A stretch of DNA of 64,000 nt. Source: Rubripirellula reticaptiva (GTDB lineage: Bacteria; Planctomycetota; Planctomycetia; Pirellulales; Pirellulaceae). The number at the start of each line of letters is the position of its first letter. Position 1 is the stretch's first letter. The translations under genes and the position numbers were made by a program. The DNA lies in assembly GCF_007860175.1 (NCBI RefSeq), contig NZ_SJPX01000006.1, positions 622,074 through 686,073 on the forward strand. Direction: 5' to 3'. The notes under the pieces are model-generated. The model was given only the letters and a program-made list of their open reading frames with translations, was not told the origin of the DNA and searched no databases. Shown here piece after piece: positions 45,154 to 54,356 of this stretch.

Positions 45154-46236
45154 CTAGTCCGACGACACGTCGGGTTCGGATTCGTCGGGTTCAGTGACTT
45201 GAACGTTGGTAGCCAAGTGCTCTAACGCCGTTCGCTGGATGTCATCGTTGGCAACGTTTTCGTCGTGGCGCTGCGCCGACTTGGGATTCGCCAGTCGGCC
45301 AATGTAAACGACCGGTTCGCCTGGCTGGACGGCCGGCAATGTGGTCATCCCAAGTACGATTCCCGAGAACGGACTTTCAAGACGGTTCTGGTCCTCGGTC
45401 AACAGATTGCTGTTTGAAGCAATCGCTTGCCCTTTGACCACGCTATCGCCCGCCGCCACATGCATCGACATGAAACCGCCGCGCTCGGCACGGATCCATT
45501 TTGTTTCGCGAATGACGGCTTGCCGATTTGGGATGTCAGGTTCGCCATCCATCATCTTCAACATTTTCAAGACATTGAAAACGCCTCTCAGCATGCATTC
45601 AGCCACTGCTGACTCGACCTTCCAAACCTCGCCACCTTCGACCACGATCGTCGGGCATCCGGCGTCCGTTGCTGATCGACGAAACGATCCCTTCGGGCCT
45701 TTGCCGTGCAGAATAATTCCTGACCCGAACGTTTCAGCAAGATTGCGGCAAGCGTCGTTGTCCAAATCAGCGCGAGCATTCGGGAAGTTGGTACGACGGA
45801 CTGCAGCGGTGTGTAGATCAATTCCGAAGTCGCATCGCGGCACGATCGAATCAAAAATAACCTTCGCAAGGCGCGATGCCATGCTGCCCGTCGAGTTACC
45901 AGGAAAGCATCGATTTAAATCTCGACGGTCTGGCAAATATCGCGAGTGACGTTCAAAGCCGAGCACGTTCAAGACTGGAACCATCAACAGCGTGCCCGAC
46001 CGCAACTCCCACGAGTCATCGGAAAGCATACTGCGAATCGCGCCAGTGCCATTTAGTTCATCACCATGCAACGCGGCAGTTACGAAAACCGTCGGCCCGG
46101 ATTCCAATCCGCGACGAACCCGGATGGGAATTGCAACATCACGACTACTATAGCTCTCAGAAATCACCAGTTCGGTACTGACGGCCTCGCCAGCTTTCAC
46201 TTCACAACCGAACCAGCTTTCCACTTTTGAACTCAT
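45154..46236 (-). CDS. Succinylglutamate desuccinylase/aspartoacylase family hydrolase
   Basis: A 360-residue zinc carboxypeptidase-like amidohydrolase of the AstE/AspA group. Zinc ligands are His57 and Glu60 in LHGDELNG and His142 in IDLHTA; RDLNRCFPG (105-113) holds the substrate arginines. The C-terminal beta domain (about 250-340) includes RAERGGFMSMHVAAGDSVVKGQ, similar to a lipoyl-type sandwich. Predicted chemistry is hydrolysis of an N-acyl or isopeptide-like amide; the true substrate is unknown. Its start overlaps the RimK gene stop by four bases (ATGA, 46233-46236), and the two are surely co-translated. In other bacteria AstE-like and RimK-like genes are also neighbours, suggesting reversible addition and removal of amino acids. 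Confidence 0.87.
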   Translation of the reverse strand: MSSKVESWFGCEVKAGEAVSTELVISESYSSRDVAIPIRVRRGLESGPTVFVTAALHGDELNGTGAIRSMLSDDSWELRSGTLLMVPVLNVLGFERHSRYLPDRRDLNRCFPGNSTGSMASRLAKVIFDSIVPRCDFGIDLHTAAVRRTNFPNARADLDNDACRNLAETFGSGIILHGKGPKGSFRRSATDAGCPTIVVEGGEVWKVESAVAECMLRGVFNVLKMLKMMDGEPDIPNRQAVIRETKWIRAERGGFMSMHVAAGDSVVKGQAIASNSNLLTEDQNRLESPFSGIVLGMTTLPAVQPGEPVVYIGRLANPKSAQRHDENVANDDIQRTALEHLATNVQVTEPDESEPDVSSD

Positions 46237-47450
46237 GAGTACACCGGATTCGCAGTTGCGTGCGCGACCATTTCTGGGTCAAGCTCTTTCACTTCGGGTT
46301 CTCGCTGCGCGCGAGTGTTCTTTGGCACCATCGCTTTCATTGCGAGTTGTTTGCCAAAGCAAAGCAACCGATCGCCTGCTTCTAATACACGTGACACTTT
46401 CGGGTTTGGAATCACGGTCTTACCACGGTAAAGTGTCAGGACGTTGATGTCTTGTTCTGCGAACGCCGCTTCGGTGATGGTCATGCCGACAAAGTGAGAG
46501 CCTTCGGGAATGACCAGCTCCGAAACCGTGTATCCTCGGCTTACCGTGAGCTTTTGGCGAACGTCCATTTCAGGAAAGTCGGTGTGAGCCGCACAGTAAT
46601 CAATGATTGCCCCGGCGATGTCACTCTGCGTTGCCGCTTCGATGCCTTCGAGTCCAGGGGAACTGTTCACTTCCATCACCTGTGGCCCGTTCTTGCCCTC
46701 AAGCATGTCGACACCGGCGATACGCAGCCCCATGATCTGAGCGGCACGGATCGCAGTTTCGCGATACTCATCATCCAGTTCCATGTGCTCGACTTTGCCG
46801 CCGCGGTGAACGTTGCTGCGAAACTCGTCACCTTGCGCAACTCGTCGCATCGCACCGATGACTTGGTCACCGATCACAAAAGCGCGAACGTCGCGTCCTT
46901 TGCTTTCCGAAACGAATCCTTGGACCAAAACGTTTTGTTTGGCGGTTTGCAATGTTTCAATGATCGCTTCAGCAATCTTGATGCTGTCGGCAAGGATCAC
47001 GCCCACACCCTGGGTTCCTTCGAGAAGCTTGATGATGACGGGGGCTCCGCCAATTCGCTCGATCGCAGGGATCACGTCTGCACGATCGCGAACGAAGGTA
47101 GTTCGGGGCATGCCGATGTGGTGCCGACTTAGGATCTGCATGCTGCGCAGCTTGTCGCGGCTGTTGGAAATACCACCAGAGGTGTTCGCGACGAAGACAT
47201 TCATTTGTTCAAGTTGACGAACCACCGCCGTACCGAAATACGTAATGCTGGCTCCGATTCGAGGGATCACGGCGTCAAAATCCGCCAGCGGTTTACCTTT
47301 GTAGTACAGGTCTGGTTTGCCCGATTGCAGATCGATCGAACATTTCAGCGTGTTGATCACCGTCGGTTTATGGCCGCGCGACTTCGCAGCATCCACCATT
47401 CGTCGAGTGCTGTAACAACGGGGAGCAGTGGAGAGAATGCCGAGTTTCAT
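46233..47450 (-). CDS. RimK-type ATP-grasp ligase fused to an RCK_C domain
   Basis: A 405-residue protein. Residues 1-300 are a RimK-like glutamate ligase: opening MKLGILSTAPRCYSTRRM, ATP-grasp features GAPVIIKLLEGTQGVGVIL, DVRAFVIGDQVIGAM, RSNVHRGGK and the metal-site motif EVNSSPGLEGIE. RimK adds glutamate to ribosomal protein S6 in E. coli. Residues about 310-385 form a second domain, TVSELVIPEGSHFVGMTITEAAF with DRLLCFGK, matching the TrkA_C/RCK_C ligand-sensing fold. E. coli RimK lacks this part. The fusion suggests that a small ligand controls the ligase. ATGA overlap with the aspartoacylase-like gene downstream links synthesis and hydrolysis. Confidence 0.9.
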   Translation of the reverse strand: MKLGILSTAPRCYSTRRMVDAAKSRGHKPTVINTLKCSIDLQSGKPDLYYKGKPLADFDAVIPRIGASITYFGTAVVRQLEQMNVFVANTSGGISNSRDKLRSMQILSRHHIGMPRTTFVRDRADVIPAIERIGGAPVIIKLLEGTQGVGVILADSIKIAEAIIETLQTAKQNVLVQGFVSESKGRDVRAFVIGDQVIGAMRRVAQGDEFRSNVHRGGKVEHMELDDEYRETAIRAAQIMGLRIAGVDMLEGKNGPQVMEVNSSPGLEGIEAATQSDIAGAIIDYCAAHTDFPEMDVRQKLTVSRGYTVSELVIPEGSHFVGMTITEAAFAEQDINVLTLYRGKTVIPNPKVSRVLEAGDRLLCFGKQLAMKAMVPKNTRAQREPEVKELDPEMVAHATANPVYS

Positions 47451-47501
47451 TTTTTTTACTTAAAGCGAGAGTTCAGAACGGCCCGAGATGAGAACACGAT
47501 T

Positions 47502-47732
47502 TCACAAAGAATTGTACGCAAATGCCAGGCCGAAACTAATTGCGTGTGCTCTAAACACGGTCCAGAGCGCCGAAAACGTCGATTGATCAGTAAATACGGA
47601 CTGAGTTGATCGATCGAAAAAGATGCACGCATTCCCAATGGAAAGAATCTTTCCAGCGGCTCGTTGTCGGTAACTTGCGGCTTGCCGGTGACGACGCATC
47701 AAGTCGCCGAGCGACGTGACGCTTTCGACCAT
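47502..47732 (-). CDS. Uncertain small ORF before rimK
   Basis: A 76-residue minus-strand frame from ATG 47732 to the stop at 47502, filling the space between the MgtE gene and the RimK gene. Its first half is plausibly coding (MVESVTSLGDLMRRHRQAAS), but the rest has no recognisable pattern. No ribosome site is clear. It may be real, a fragment or noise. Confidence 0.2.
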   Translation of the reverse strand: MVESVTSLGDLMRRHRQAASYRQRAAGKILSIGNACIFFDRSTQSVFTDQSTFSALWTVFRAHAISFGLAFAYNSL

Positions 47733-47742
47733 TCCCAACGTT

Positions 47743-49134
47743 TCACACCAACCGACTCAACCAAATCGTTGCCAGGCCCAGTACCAGGAAAAAACCGCAC
47801 ATATCAGTCACTGTGGTAAGCAGCGGTCCGGCTGCGACCGCAGGGTCAAATCCGAAACGCTTCAGAGCCAGTGGCACCACACCGCCGATCGAAACTGCAA
47901 TTACCGTGTTGGCAAACAGCGCTAGCCCAACAACCAACCCCAAGTAAATATTTCCATCAAAGATCACGGCTACCAGAGCAACCAGGAATCCCAGCACGGC
48001 GCCGTTGATCAAACCAACCGAAACCTCTTTCCACCAAACGCGAAAAAGCTCATTGGGACGCACTAGACCCAGCGAAAGCTCTCGCATACTGACCGCCACC
48101 GCCTGATTGCCGCTGCAACCGCTCATGTCACTGATGATCGGCAAAAACACAGCCAACGCGATCACTGCTTGCAATGTGTCCTGAAAGTAAGCGATCACGG
48201 CGGCGGCACCAATGTTCAGCACGATGTTGATGCTTAACCAACTGAGCCGACGTCTTGCCCGCAACCACAACGGCATCGTCCGCAATTCTTCACCACCAAC
48301 GATTCCCTGGCTCTTTAGATAGTCGCTTTCGGCGGCTCGCGTTTCCTCGTAACTAACTGCTTCGCGGTGAACAACACCTTTCAGCCGCCCCAAGTCATCA
48401 ACCACGGGAACGCCGACAAACTGGTGGTCGTCAAAAAACTCAATCAAATCGTCCAAACTGGTGTCGACACGAACCGACAACGGATTGGAAATCATCAAGT
48501 CCGTCAGCCGAGCTGATCGTTTGACGAACAGCAAATTTTGCATCGGAAGGACCCCCAGCAGGGTTCCCGACTCGTCACAGACATAGGCATACCGGACATC
48601 AAAATCGCTATACGTCTCAGAGTTCCGGTTCAGCTCCTCAATCACATCAGCGACCGTCATGTCGCCGGTGAAACGAAGCATTTCTAAAACCATCATGCCA
48701 CCGGCGACGTCATCGTCGTAAGCGGATAGCGCTCGAGCCGACTCGGCCTCGTCGTCCGGCATTGCATCTAGAATCGCCGCGGCATGATGATCGCTAAGGT
48801 CACCCAGCACATCGGCCTGTTCGTCACTTGGCAGTTCGTGAACAATCGCGGCCGCGCTGTCCGGATTCAACAGCTCAATCACGCGTGCCGCTTGCGCCTC
48901 GGACAAGTCTCCGATCAAATCTGCGGCATCTTCCGGCGCAAGCCCTTCCAAGACCTGAATCCGGTGCGCTTCATCAAGCCGGCTTAACGCAAGCGCACGA
49001 TCCGTTGTCGATAGTGTCTCGACATATTCCAATAACAGGTCAGCGCTGCCGACTTCGGCCAGTCGAGCAAGCTGAATCCAGGGGCGTTCGGCTTCGTCGA
49101 CGCTATTGAGAATTTGTTCGGCAGTGTCGGACAT
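47743..49134 (-). CDS. mgtE: Magnesium transporter MgtE
   Basis: A 463-residue MgtE protein. The N-terminal helical domain (about 25-130) has the repeats HRIQVLEGLAPEDAADLIGDLS and DLSDHHAAAILDAMPDDEAE. CBS domains follow at 135-260, and five membrane helices fill residues 285-463, with PIISDMSGCSGNQAVAVSMREL and TTVTDMCGFFLVLGLA marking the pore. The cytosolic parts sense Mg2+ and close the channel. The protein imports Mg2+ down its gradient. The start is ATG 49134. It lies between the CNNM/CorC gene and the RimK gene, all on the minus strand, in a run of divalent-cation genes. No Mg2+-sensing leader was recognised upstream. Confidence 0.93.
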   Translation of the reverse strand: MSDTAEQILNSVDEAERPWIQLARLAEVGSADLLLEYVETLSTTDRALALSRLDEAHRIQVLEGLAPEDAADLIGDLSEAQAARVIELLNPDSAAAIVHELPSDEQADVLGDLSDHHAAAILDAMPDDEAESARALSAYDDDVAGGMMVLEMLRFTGDMTVADVIEELNRNSETYSDFDVRYAYVCDESGTLLGVLPMQNLLFVKRSARLTDLMISNPLSVRVDTSLDDLIEFFDDHQFVGVPVVDDLGRLKGVVHREAVSYEETRAAESDYLKSQGIVGGEELRTMPLWLRARRRLSWLSINIVLNIGAAAVIAYFQDTLQAVIALAVFLPIISDMSGCSGNQAVAVSMRELSLGLVRPNELFRVWWKEVSVGLINGAVLGFLVALVAVIFDGNIYLGLVVGLALFANTVIAVSIGGVVPLALKRFGFDPAVAAGPLLTTVTDMCGFFLVLGLATIWLSRLV

Positions 49135-49271
49135 GAGCAGAGTTTCTTGCGGTGGTTCGTGCGTCGATCGCGGTAACGGTTGGCCGCTAATACGATCGAC
49201 AAACTGAGTTCTTGACTGGCCGGAATTCTTGGCGAATACCGTTAGAACGAGTAACGTGATGGCACGGTTCG

Positions 49272-50585
49272 CTACTCTTCGTGATGGATCCTAAAGCGGA
49301 CCTTCGTGGCGCTGCCGTGCTTGACGTCAAGGATTTCGGCAGTCGCACCAGCGAGTTCAATTCTGTCGCCTTGCGACAAAATGTTTTGATTGCAATCGGT
49401 TAGCAGACCACTGATCGTATCGGCAGCATCGGATTCTAACAGGGGAATGGACATCCGCACCCGAGCTTCGTCAAGCGGAGTCGTGCCGCTGACGATGAAA
49501 TCGCCTTCGGTTTCCGGAACGATGTTGGGATCCGATACGTCAAACTCGTCATCGACTTCGCCAACAATTTTTTCAAGTACATTTTCTAACGTGACCATGC
49601 CTGTGATAGTACCGTACTCGTCAATCACAAACGCCATCAGCTGGTGCGTCGCTTGAAAGTGCCGCAGCACGCGACTGATTGGCATCGTTTCCGGCACCTT
49701 CCGAGGCGGGCGCATGATTGACCGAACGTCAAAGTTAGCGTTCGAATCCGGTACCGCCAACAGATCTTTTATATGGACGACCCCCAACACTTTGTCGAGT
49801 GACCGGTCGCAGACGGGATAACGCGTGTGCTTGGTCGTTCGCACCAATTCTCGAAGAGCCAACACCGGATCGTTGATGTCAAAGAAATCAACGTCACCGC
49901 GGGGAAGCATGACCCGTCGGACGACAAGGTCATCGAACTCGAACACGTTATTGATCAGCGAGTGCTCGTTGCGGGAAAGGTTTCCGTGAATATGCGCTTC
50001 TTGCAAGAGAGCGCGTATTTCCTCTTCCGTATTCACCGTTTCATGGTCCGAAGCACCACTGATGCCGACCAGACGCAATAGAAACGCAGTCACAACGTTC
50101 AAAACGGTCAAGAAGGGAAACAGAATGACATAAAAGAACTTCAGAGGCGCCGCACACCAAAGCAACATCTGCTCGGGTCGTCGAATCGCAAAGATCTTTG
50201 GAAACTGTTCGCCCACAACCAGGTGAAGTCCCGTGATTGACGTGAACGCAAGTGCAAAGCCAAGAATGTGAATGATCCGCGGGTCTGTAATGCCCATCCA
50301 ACCGAGCATGGGTTCGACCAAAGCGGCAAACGCAGGTTCACCAACCCAACCGAGTGCCAACGACGCCATCGTGATACCTAGCTGGCAGGCCGATAGCGAT
50401 TCGTCCAAGCGACTCGCTAACCAGCGAGCGGTCGTCGCAAACGCTTTGCCGTCGGTACGTAATTGCTCGATCCTCGAAATGCGAACTTTGACCAGCGCAA
50501 ATTCGGCGGCAACGAAAAATCCGTTAAGTAAAATCAGCCCGATGGCAATCGAAAGATAGAGAAGCGTCTGTGACAGGTCGTGCAT
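49272..50585 (-). CDS. CNNM/CorC-type membrane protein (DUF21-CBS-CorC)
   Basis: About 437 residues from ATG 50585. A DUF21 membrane domain of three to four helices (residues 1-190: LNGFFVAAEFALVKVRISRIEQL, ASLALGWVGEPAFAALV) is followed by two CBS domains (about 205-330) and a CorC_HlyC domain at the C-terminus. Family members export or sense Mg2+ and Co2+ (CorC/CNNM) and were once named haemolysins. The nucleotide-binding CBS pair probably regulates transport. It lies 137 bases before the MgtE gene and 52 bases after the CorA gene, so three Mg2+ families are contiguous. Its role could be efflux of Mg2+ balancing the import by MgtE and CorA. Confidence 0.9.
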   Translation of the reverse strand: MHDLSQTLLYLSIAIGLILLNGFFVAAEFALVKVRISRIEQLRTDGKAFATTARWLASRLDESLSACQLGITMASLALGWVGEPAFAALVEPMLGWMGITDPRIIHILGFALAFTSITGLHLVVGEQFPKIFAIRRPEQMLLWCAAPLKFFYVILFPFLTVLNVVTAFLLRLVGISGASDHETVNTEEEIRALLQEAHIHGNLSRNEHSLINNVFEFDDLVVRRVMLPRGDVDFFDINDPVLALRELVRTTKHTRYPVCDRSLDKVLGVVHIKDLLAVPDSNANFDVRSIMRPPRKVPETMPISRVLRHFQATHQLMAFVIDEYGTITGMVTLENVLEKIVGEVDDEFDVSDPNIVPETEGDFIVSGTTPLDEARVRMSIPLLESDAADTISGLLTDCNQNILSQGDRIELAGATAEILDVKHGSATKVRFRIHHEE

Positions 50586-50637
50586 TGAATGCTTGCGTAG
50601 AGGGTAGGTAAGAATGATCAATAATGTGAGACAACTG

Positions 50638-51777
50638 CTAACTCAGCCAACCGCGACGGTACAGAAAAAAGGCAAGGGCACCGCCCGTCATGGCCATTAG
50701 CGACAAAGCAAACGGATATCCAAATCCCCAATGAAGTTCTGGCATGTTCATTGAGGAAGCTTGGCTATCAAAATTCATTCCGTAGACTCCGGAAATGAAG
50801 CTCATCGGTATGAAAATCGTCGCGATCAGCGTCAGCACTTTGGAAATGTCGTTGCTCTTTTGGCCCAGCATCGCGAAATGCAGTTCGCGAAGTTCGCCAC
50901 AATACTCTCGCCCTAAATCCGACGCTTCGATCAACTGGCTAATGTGGTCTTGGCAGTCACGGATAAAGTACATGGTGTCGGCGTCAAGGATCTCGCTTCC
51001 ATCGATTGCGAGTCGTTTGAACGCCTCGCGATATTGCGACGTAATTTTTCGCACTTGCAATAGATCATCACGAATGTGGTGCAGTTTGAGCGGCAGGTCA
51101 TGCTGAGACGTGGTTTCGATATTCGATGAGAACTGTCCAAGAATTTCGTCATAGTGTTCCATCGTGACAAAGAACTCGTCAACGATTCGGTCCAAGATGG
51201 CATAGAACAAATAGTCTGCACCGCGCTGACGGACGCGGCCAGTCGACATCGCAATCCGCTCGCGCACTGTATCCAGACAGTCGCCGGAATGTTCCTGGAA
51301 TGTGATCACCACGCCTTTCAACAGGAAGACGCTGACCTGCTCGGAATCGAAAGGACGAGTCCTTTGAGGCATGCGAGCGACGAAAAACATCGCGTCGTCG
51401 TACTTTTCACACTTGACCCGTTGATGGACATTGTTGACGTCTTCGAGCGCAAGCGGGTGCAGACCGAAGACGTCACCGATGATCTTCAACGTCGACGTGT
51501 TTTGCGCCGCATCAACGTTGATCCAGGTGACTCCTTCGAAGTGCTTACTCGACTCGTCGGTGGATTCACTGGTGATACGTGAAAGCAGCCTCGCAAGATC
51601 GTCCGACGTTACCAGCGTGTCGTCTCCGTGATGGTTCGCGTCGTAACGGATCACTCGAATAGAAACGGCTTTGTCGCCCATCGCCTCAGGCAAAACGCCG
51701 GGTGCGCTGACGATTTTAGCAGTCCTCTTGAATAGCCGACGCTTAGGAGGTTGTCCGGCCGCTTTCTCTGTTCGCAT
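50638..51777 (-). CDS. corA: Magnesium/cobalt transporter CorA
   Basis: A 379-residue CorA. The N-terminal cytosolic domain (1-310) holds long helices (KLHHIRDDLLQVRKITSQYREAFKRL), and the two C-terminal helices flank the signature YGMNFD near residue 330, which is the selectivity element. A pentamer would import Mg2+ (also Co2+ or Ni2+). ATG 51777 is chosen: the preceding reading frame ends in TGA that overlaps this ATG (TGATG), a sign of coupling to the small ORF at 51777-52028. A GTG one codon earlier is possible. It forms a run with CNNM and MgtE genes. Confidence 0.93.
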   Translation of the reverse strand: MRTEKAAGQPPKRRLFKRTAKIVSAPGVLPEAMGDKAVSIRVIRYDANHHGDDTLVTSDDLARLLSRITSESTDESSKHFEGVTWINVDAAQNTSTLKIIGDVFGLHPLALEDVNNVHQRVKCEKYDDAMFFVARMPQRTRPFDSEQVSVFLLKGVVITFQEHSGDCLDTVRERIAMSTGRVRQRGADYLFYAILDRIVDEFFVTMEHYDEILGQFSSNIETTSQHDLPLKLHHIRDDLLQVRKITSQYREAFKRLAIDGSEILDADTMYFIRDCQDHISQLIEASDLGREYCGELRELHFAMLGQKSNDISKVLTLIATIFIPMSFISGVYGMNFDSQASSMNMPELHWGFGYPFALSLMAMTGGALAFFLYRRGWLS

Positions 51778-52028
51778 CACAGTACCTTTATCATGAAAAT
51801 CGAAGCAACATCGCCGCGAACCCCGTTGATGACATTCACGACGCAGGACGTCACTCGGAACAGAATCAAAGCCATCAGCTTGTCGTCCAGCGTCTGCGAT
51901 TTAGCGGTGAGCCTGACCTCGCGACGAACTTCAATCGATGCCAGCGTAACATCCGATGCGGTGATCGGTGCATACCCGCGTCGGTCGAGTGAATTCCAAA
52001 CTGGTTGGGCGAGCTCAGCTGAGGCAGT
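51777..52028 (-). CDS. Possible small BON-like protein coupled to corA, 5' end unclear
   Basis: A minus-strand frame of 83 sense codons that stops in TGA overlapping the corA ATG (TGATG, 51775-51779). It opens after a TAA at 52029-52031 with no ATG, GTG or TTG before codon 52, so the 5' end may be broken or use a rare start. The translation is protein-like: ELAQPVWNSLDRRGYAPIT, then VTLASIEVRREVRLTAKSQT and CVVNVINGVRG. The alternation of strands around a valine-rich centre and a final V-N-x-I-N-G resembles a BON domain, a small ligand-binding fold often exported in planctomycetes. The call of BON is tentative. The tight coupling argues that it was, or is, made together with CorA. Confidence 0.4.
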   Translation of the reverse strand, partial: TASAELAQPVWNSLDRRGYAPITASDVTLASIEVRREVRLTAKSQTLDDKLMALILFRVTSCVVNVINGVRGDVASIFMIKVL

Positions 52029-52106
52029 TTATGGTTCATGATGGCCATTTCCGTGCTCGCAGATTGCTTTGGTCGAAGTTGTCCGTCGTAACACCCTAGG
52101 ATCCGA

Positions 52107-54356
52107 TTAGCTTTCAAGTGTCATACCGCCAGCGCTATTGACCAGGATGATTCGAGGCAAATCACCTGCGAGCAATTCCAACGACTCATACATCGCAACC
52201 TCGTGCCCTTCCTCTGGCGTTTGAAATCCCATCAAGACAAGCGAGGCTTCTCGCGAGGTTGATTGAATGACTTGTGCGACGGGATGATCGGATACGACCA
52301 CTTCGGGTTCAAAGTGAATCCGCGACGAGGCCGCTAGTTCCTTCATGTGATTGACGATTTCATCCTTTGCCTGTTCGTTCTGAACCACTCTCAGCACGCG
52401 CACGTGGTTCTCCCGCCACTCGGGGTTGCGGTGCAACAAGTGAGCGAGCAGCAACATCAGTTCACCGTTTTCCATTCCACGCCACCAAACGTCAATCGTT
52501 CCGCTGGGCACAGTCCAGTGGTCGGCAATATCGGTCGCAGTCGCTTTGTCGGTTTCGTCGTCCTCGTCGCGATGCGCAAGAAATCTTGCCGCCAGAATGC
52601 TGCGTTTGGTTCGGGCAATCAATCGAACGGTGGCACCGAACGAATCTGCTCGCGAGTGATCTCGCGGCCAGCCTAGCAGCACCGTATTGGGACGCAGTCC
52701 GCCCAAGCCATGACACTGAATCAATGATTCGATACCGTCCGAGACGTATTGAGCACACGCGACCGCAGGAAACGCATCCAGTTCCTCGCGTTTGATGAAA
52801 CCTCGCAGTTGTTTCTCGTATCGGTCCCGTCGCTCGGAAAGCTCCTCCAAGTCTCCAGTCACAACATGAGCCAGCGACAAAATTCCGTGACCCGACGTCA
52901 GCCAATGGCCGTAGATCGGGATGTGGGGACGCGTCCAACCGCTGCCACTAAGCGCCATCACGATCGGTCGCCAGTTCTTGGGGTGGTAAACTTCGTCCTC
53001 GAGCTTCAACAGTGCTTTGCGTGCCCGTTCAAAGATCACGCCGCTCTGCAAGTCACCCCAGCGAGCCTCGACCTCCTTGGACCGAATGAACCAATAAATC
53101 GCTCCGATGAACAACAATGACATGGTGGCCCATAATCCGTTGATCAAAAACATCACTCCGAAACACCCAATCATCCCCAACAACGACGTGATCCAGTGTG
53201 AATACTTGAACGTTGGTCGATAGCTAGGATTCTTTGTTACCGCTTCGTAGAATGTTGCCAGGTTCAAAAGGCCATACGTAATCATGAAGAACATCGTGAT
53301 GATCGGAGCGATCGCGTTCAGATCGCCAAATACGATACAAACTTGAGCGATCACAAATGTCAGTACCGTGGCCCGGCGTGGTTCGTTGCTAAGACCGCTG
53401 CCCGAACCGAAAAACTTTAGCGACGTAAAAATCTCATCGCGTGCGAATGCTTGCAGAATCCGCGGAGCTCCCATCATGCTGCCCAGTGCCGATGACAACG
53501 TCGCGGCGAATACACCCGCGGTAATCAATATTGGCCAAACCGCGATGTCGCGGATCACCATATTGTTGCCGATCAATTCGGCCGCAGGCCGGGCACAACC
53601 AAGCAGCAGTGCTTGAGATACATAAATCAAACCAGTGATCAACACCGCCGCTAGCGTTCCGGTTGGGATCGACTTCGATGGGTTTGCTAAGTCACCGGAC
53701 ATATTCGCACCGGCCATGATGCCCGTCACTGCGGGAAAGAACAATGCAAACATCGTGAAGGTGCTCTCGCCTTCCAAAAACGAAGGCCGCATGTTGGCTT
53801 GCAAGTACTCAGGATTAAAGTCCGCTATGGCACCGGCATAAAATGAGCCAAGCGCAGCCGCTAGAATCGCAAGAATGAAGTATTGGACTTTGATCGTCCA
53901 ACCGGCGCCAATGTAAACGCAGACGAACGTGATCAAATTCACGAGCGTTGAAATGCCCATCGCGTTGTCAGCCAGCGATGGGAAAGTGGCGGCGAGCGCT
54001 TCGGTGAAACCAATGATGTACATCGCCACCGAAATTGCTTGAGCAGCGAAAAACAAAACTCCAATCGCGCCGCCAAACTCAACTCCGAGCGAACGAGAAA
54101 TCAAATAGTATGCACCACCGCCTTTGACTCGCGTGTTGCTAGCGATTGCGGACAGCGAAAGCGTCGTTAGCGTCGTAATGACCTTGGCCGCCAACACGAT
54201 CATGATGGCCGTGAAGATACCTGACTGTCCAACCACTTGGCCGAACCGCAGAAACATGATGACGCCGAGGATCGTCAGCGTGCAGGGTGTGAACACACCC
54301 CCGAAGGTTCCAAATTTTGTGGAGGTGATTGGCTCGTGCTTAGAACCGCTGGACAT
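52107..54356 (-). CDS. Cation-chloride cotransporter-like permease (APC/SLC12)
   Basis: About 749 residues from ATG 54356 (ATG 54365 is possible; the open frame above it is signal-free). Twelve membrane helices cover residues 20-450: FGGVFTPCTLTILGVIMFLRFG is the first helix, typical of the SLC12 (Na-K-Cl) group, and VKGGGAYYLISRSLGVEFGGAIG follows. The C-terminal 300 residues are cytosolic and include a segment like the SLC12 C-terminal domain (VMALSGSGWTRPH, LLGWPRDHSRADSFGATVRLI, SLVLMGFQTPEEGHE). The protein would move Na+, K+ and Cl- or amino acids together. It lies 330 bases before the corA gene on the same strand and continues the ion-transport run. Confidence 0.88.
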   Translation of the reverse strand: MSSGSKHEPITSTKFGTFGGVFTPCTLTILGVIMFLRFGQVVGQSGIFTAIMIVLAAKVITTLTTLSLSAIASNTRVKGGGAYYLISRSLGVEFGGAIGVLFFAAQAISVAMYIIGFTEALAATFPSLADNAMGISTLVNLITFVCVYIGAGWTIKVQYFILAILAAALGSFYAGAIADFNPEYLQANMRPSFLEGESTFTMFALFFPAVTGIMAGANMSGDLANPSKSIPTGTLAAVLITGLIYVSQALLLGCARPAAELIGNNMVIRDIAVWPILITAGVFAATLSSALGSMMGAPRILQAFARDEIFTSLKFFGSGSGLSNEPRRATVLTFVIAQVCIVFGDLNAIAPIITMFFMITYGLLNLATFYEAVTKNPSYRPTFKYSHWITSLLGMIGCFGVMFLINGLWATMSLLFIGAIYWFIRSKEVEARWGDLQSGVIFERARKALLKLEDEVYHPKNWRPIVMALSGSGWTRPHIPIYGHWLTSGHGILSLAHVVTGDLEELSERRDRYEKQLRGFIKREELDAFPAVACAQYVSDGIESLIQCHGLGGLRPNTVLLGWPRDHSRADSFGATVRLIARTKRSILAARFLAHRDEDDETDKATATDIADHWTVPSGTIDVWWRGMENGELMLLLAHLLHRNPEWRENHVRVLRVVQNEQAKDEIVNHMKELAASSRIHFEPEVVVSDHPVAQVIQSTSREASLVLMGFQTPEEGHEVAMYESLELLAGDLPRIILVNSAGGMTLES

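Noticed and set aside
45159-45173. Six-bp hairpin (CCGACG/CGTCGG) between the convergent MscS and hydrolase genes as a terminator
   Set aside because: Short stem, no T run, and it lies within the coding end of the hydrolase gene.
49135-49271. Magnesium-sensing leader (M-box-like) before mgtE
   Set aside because: Only 137 bases available and none of the conserved helices could be recognised.
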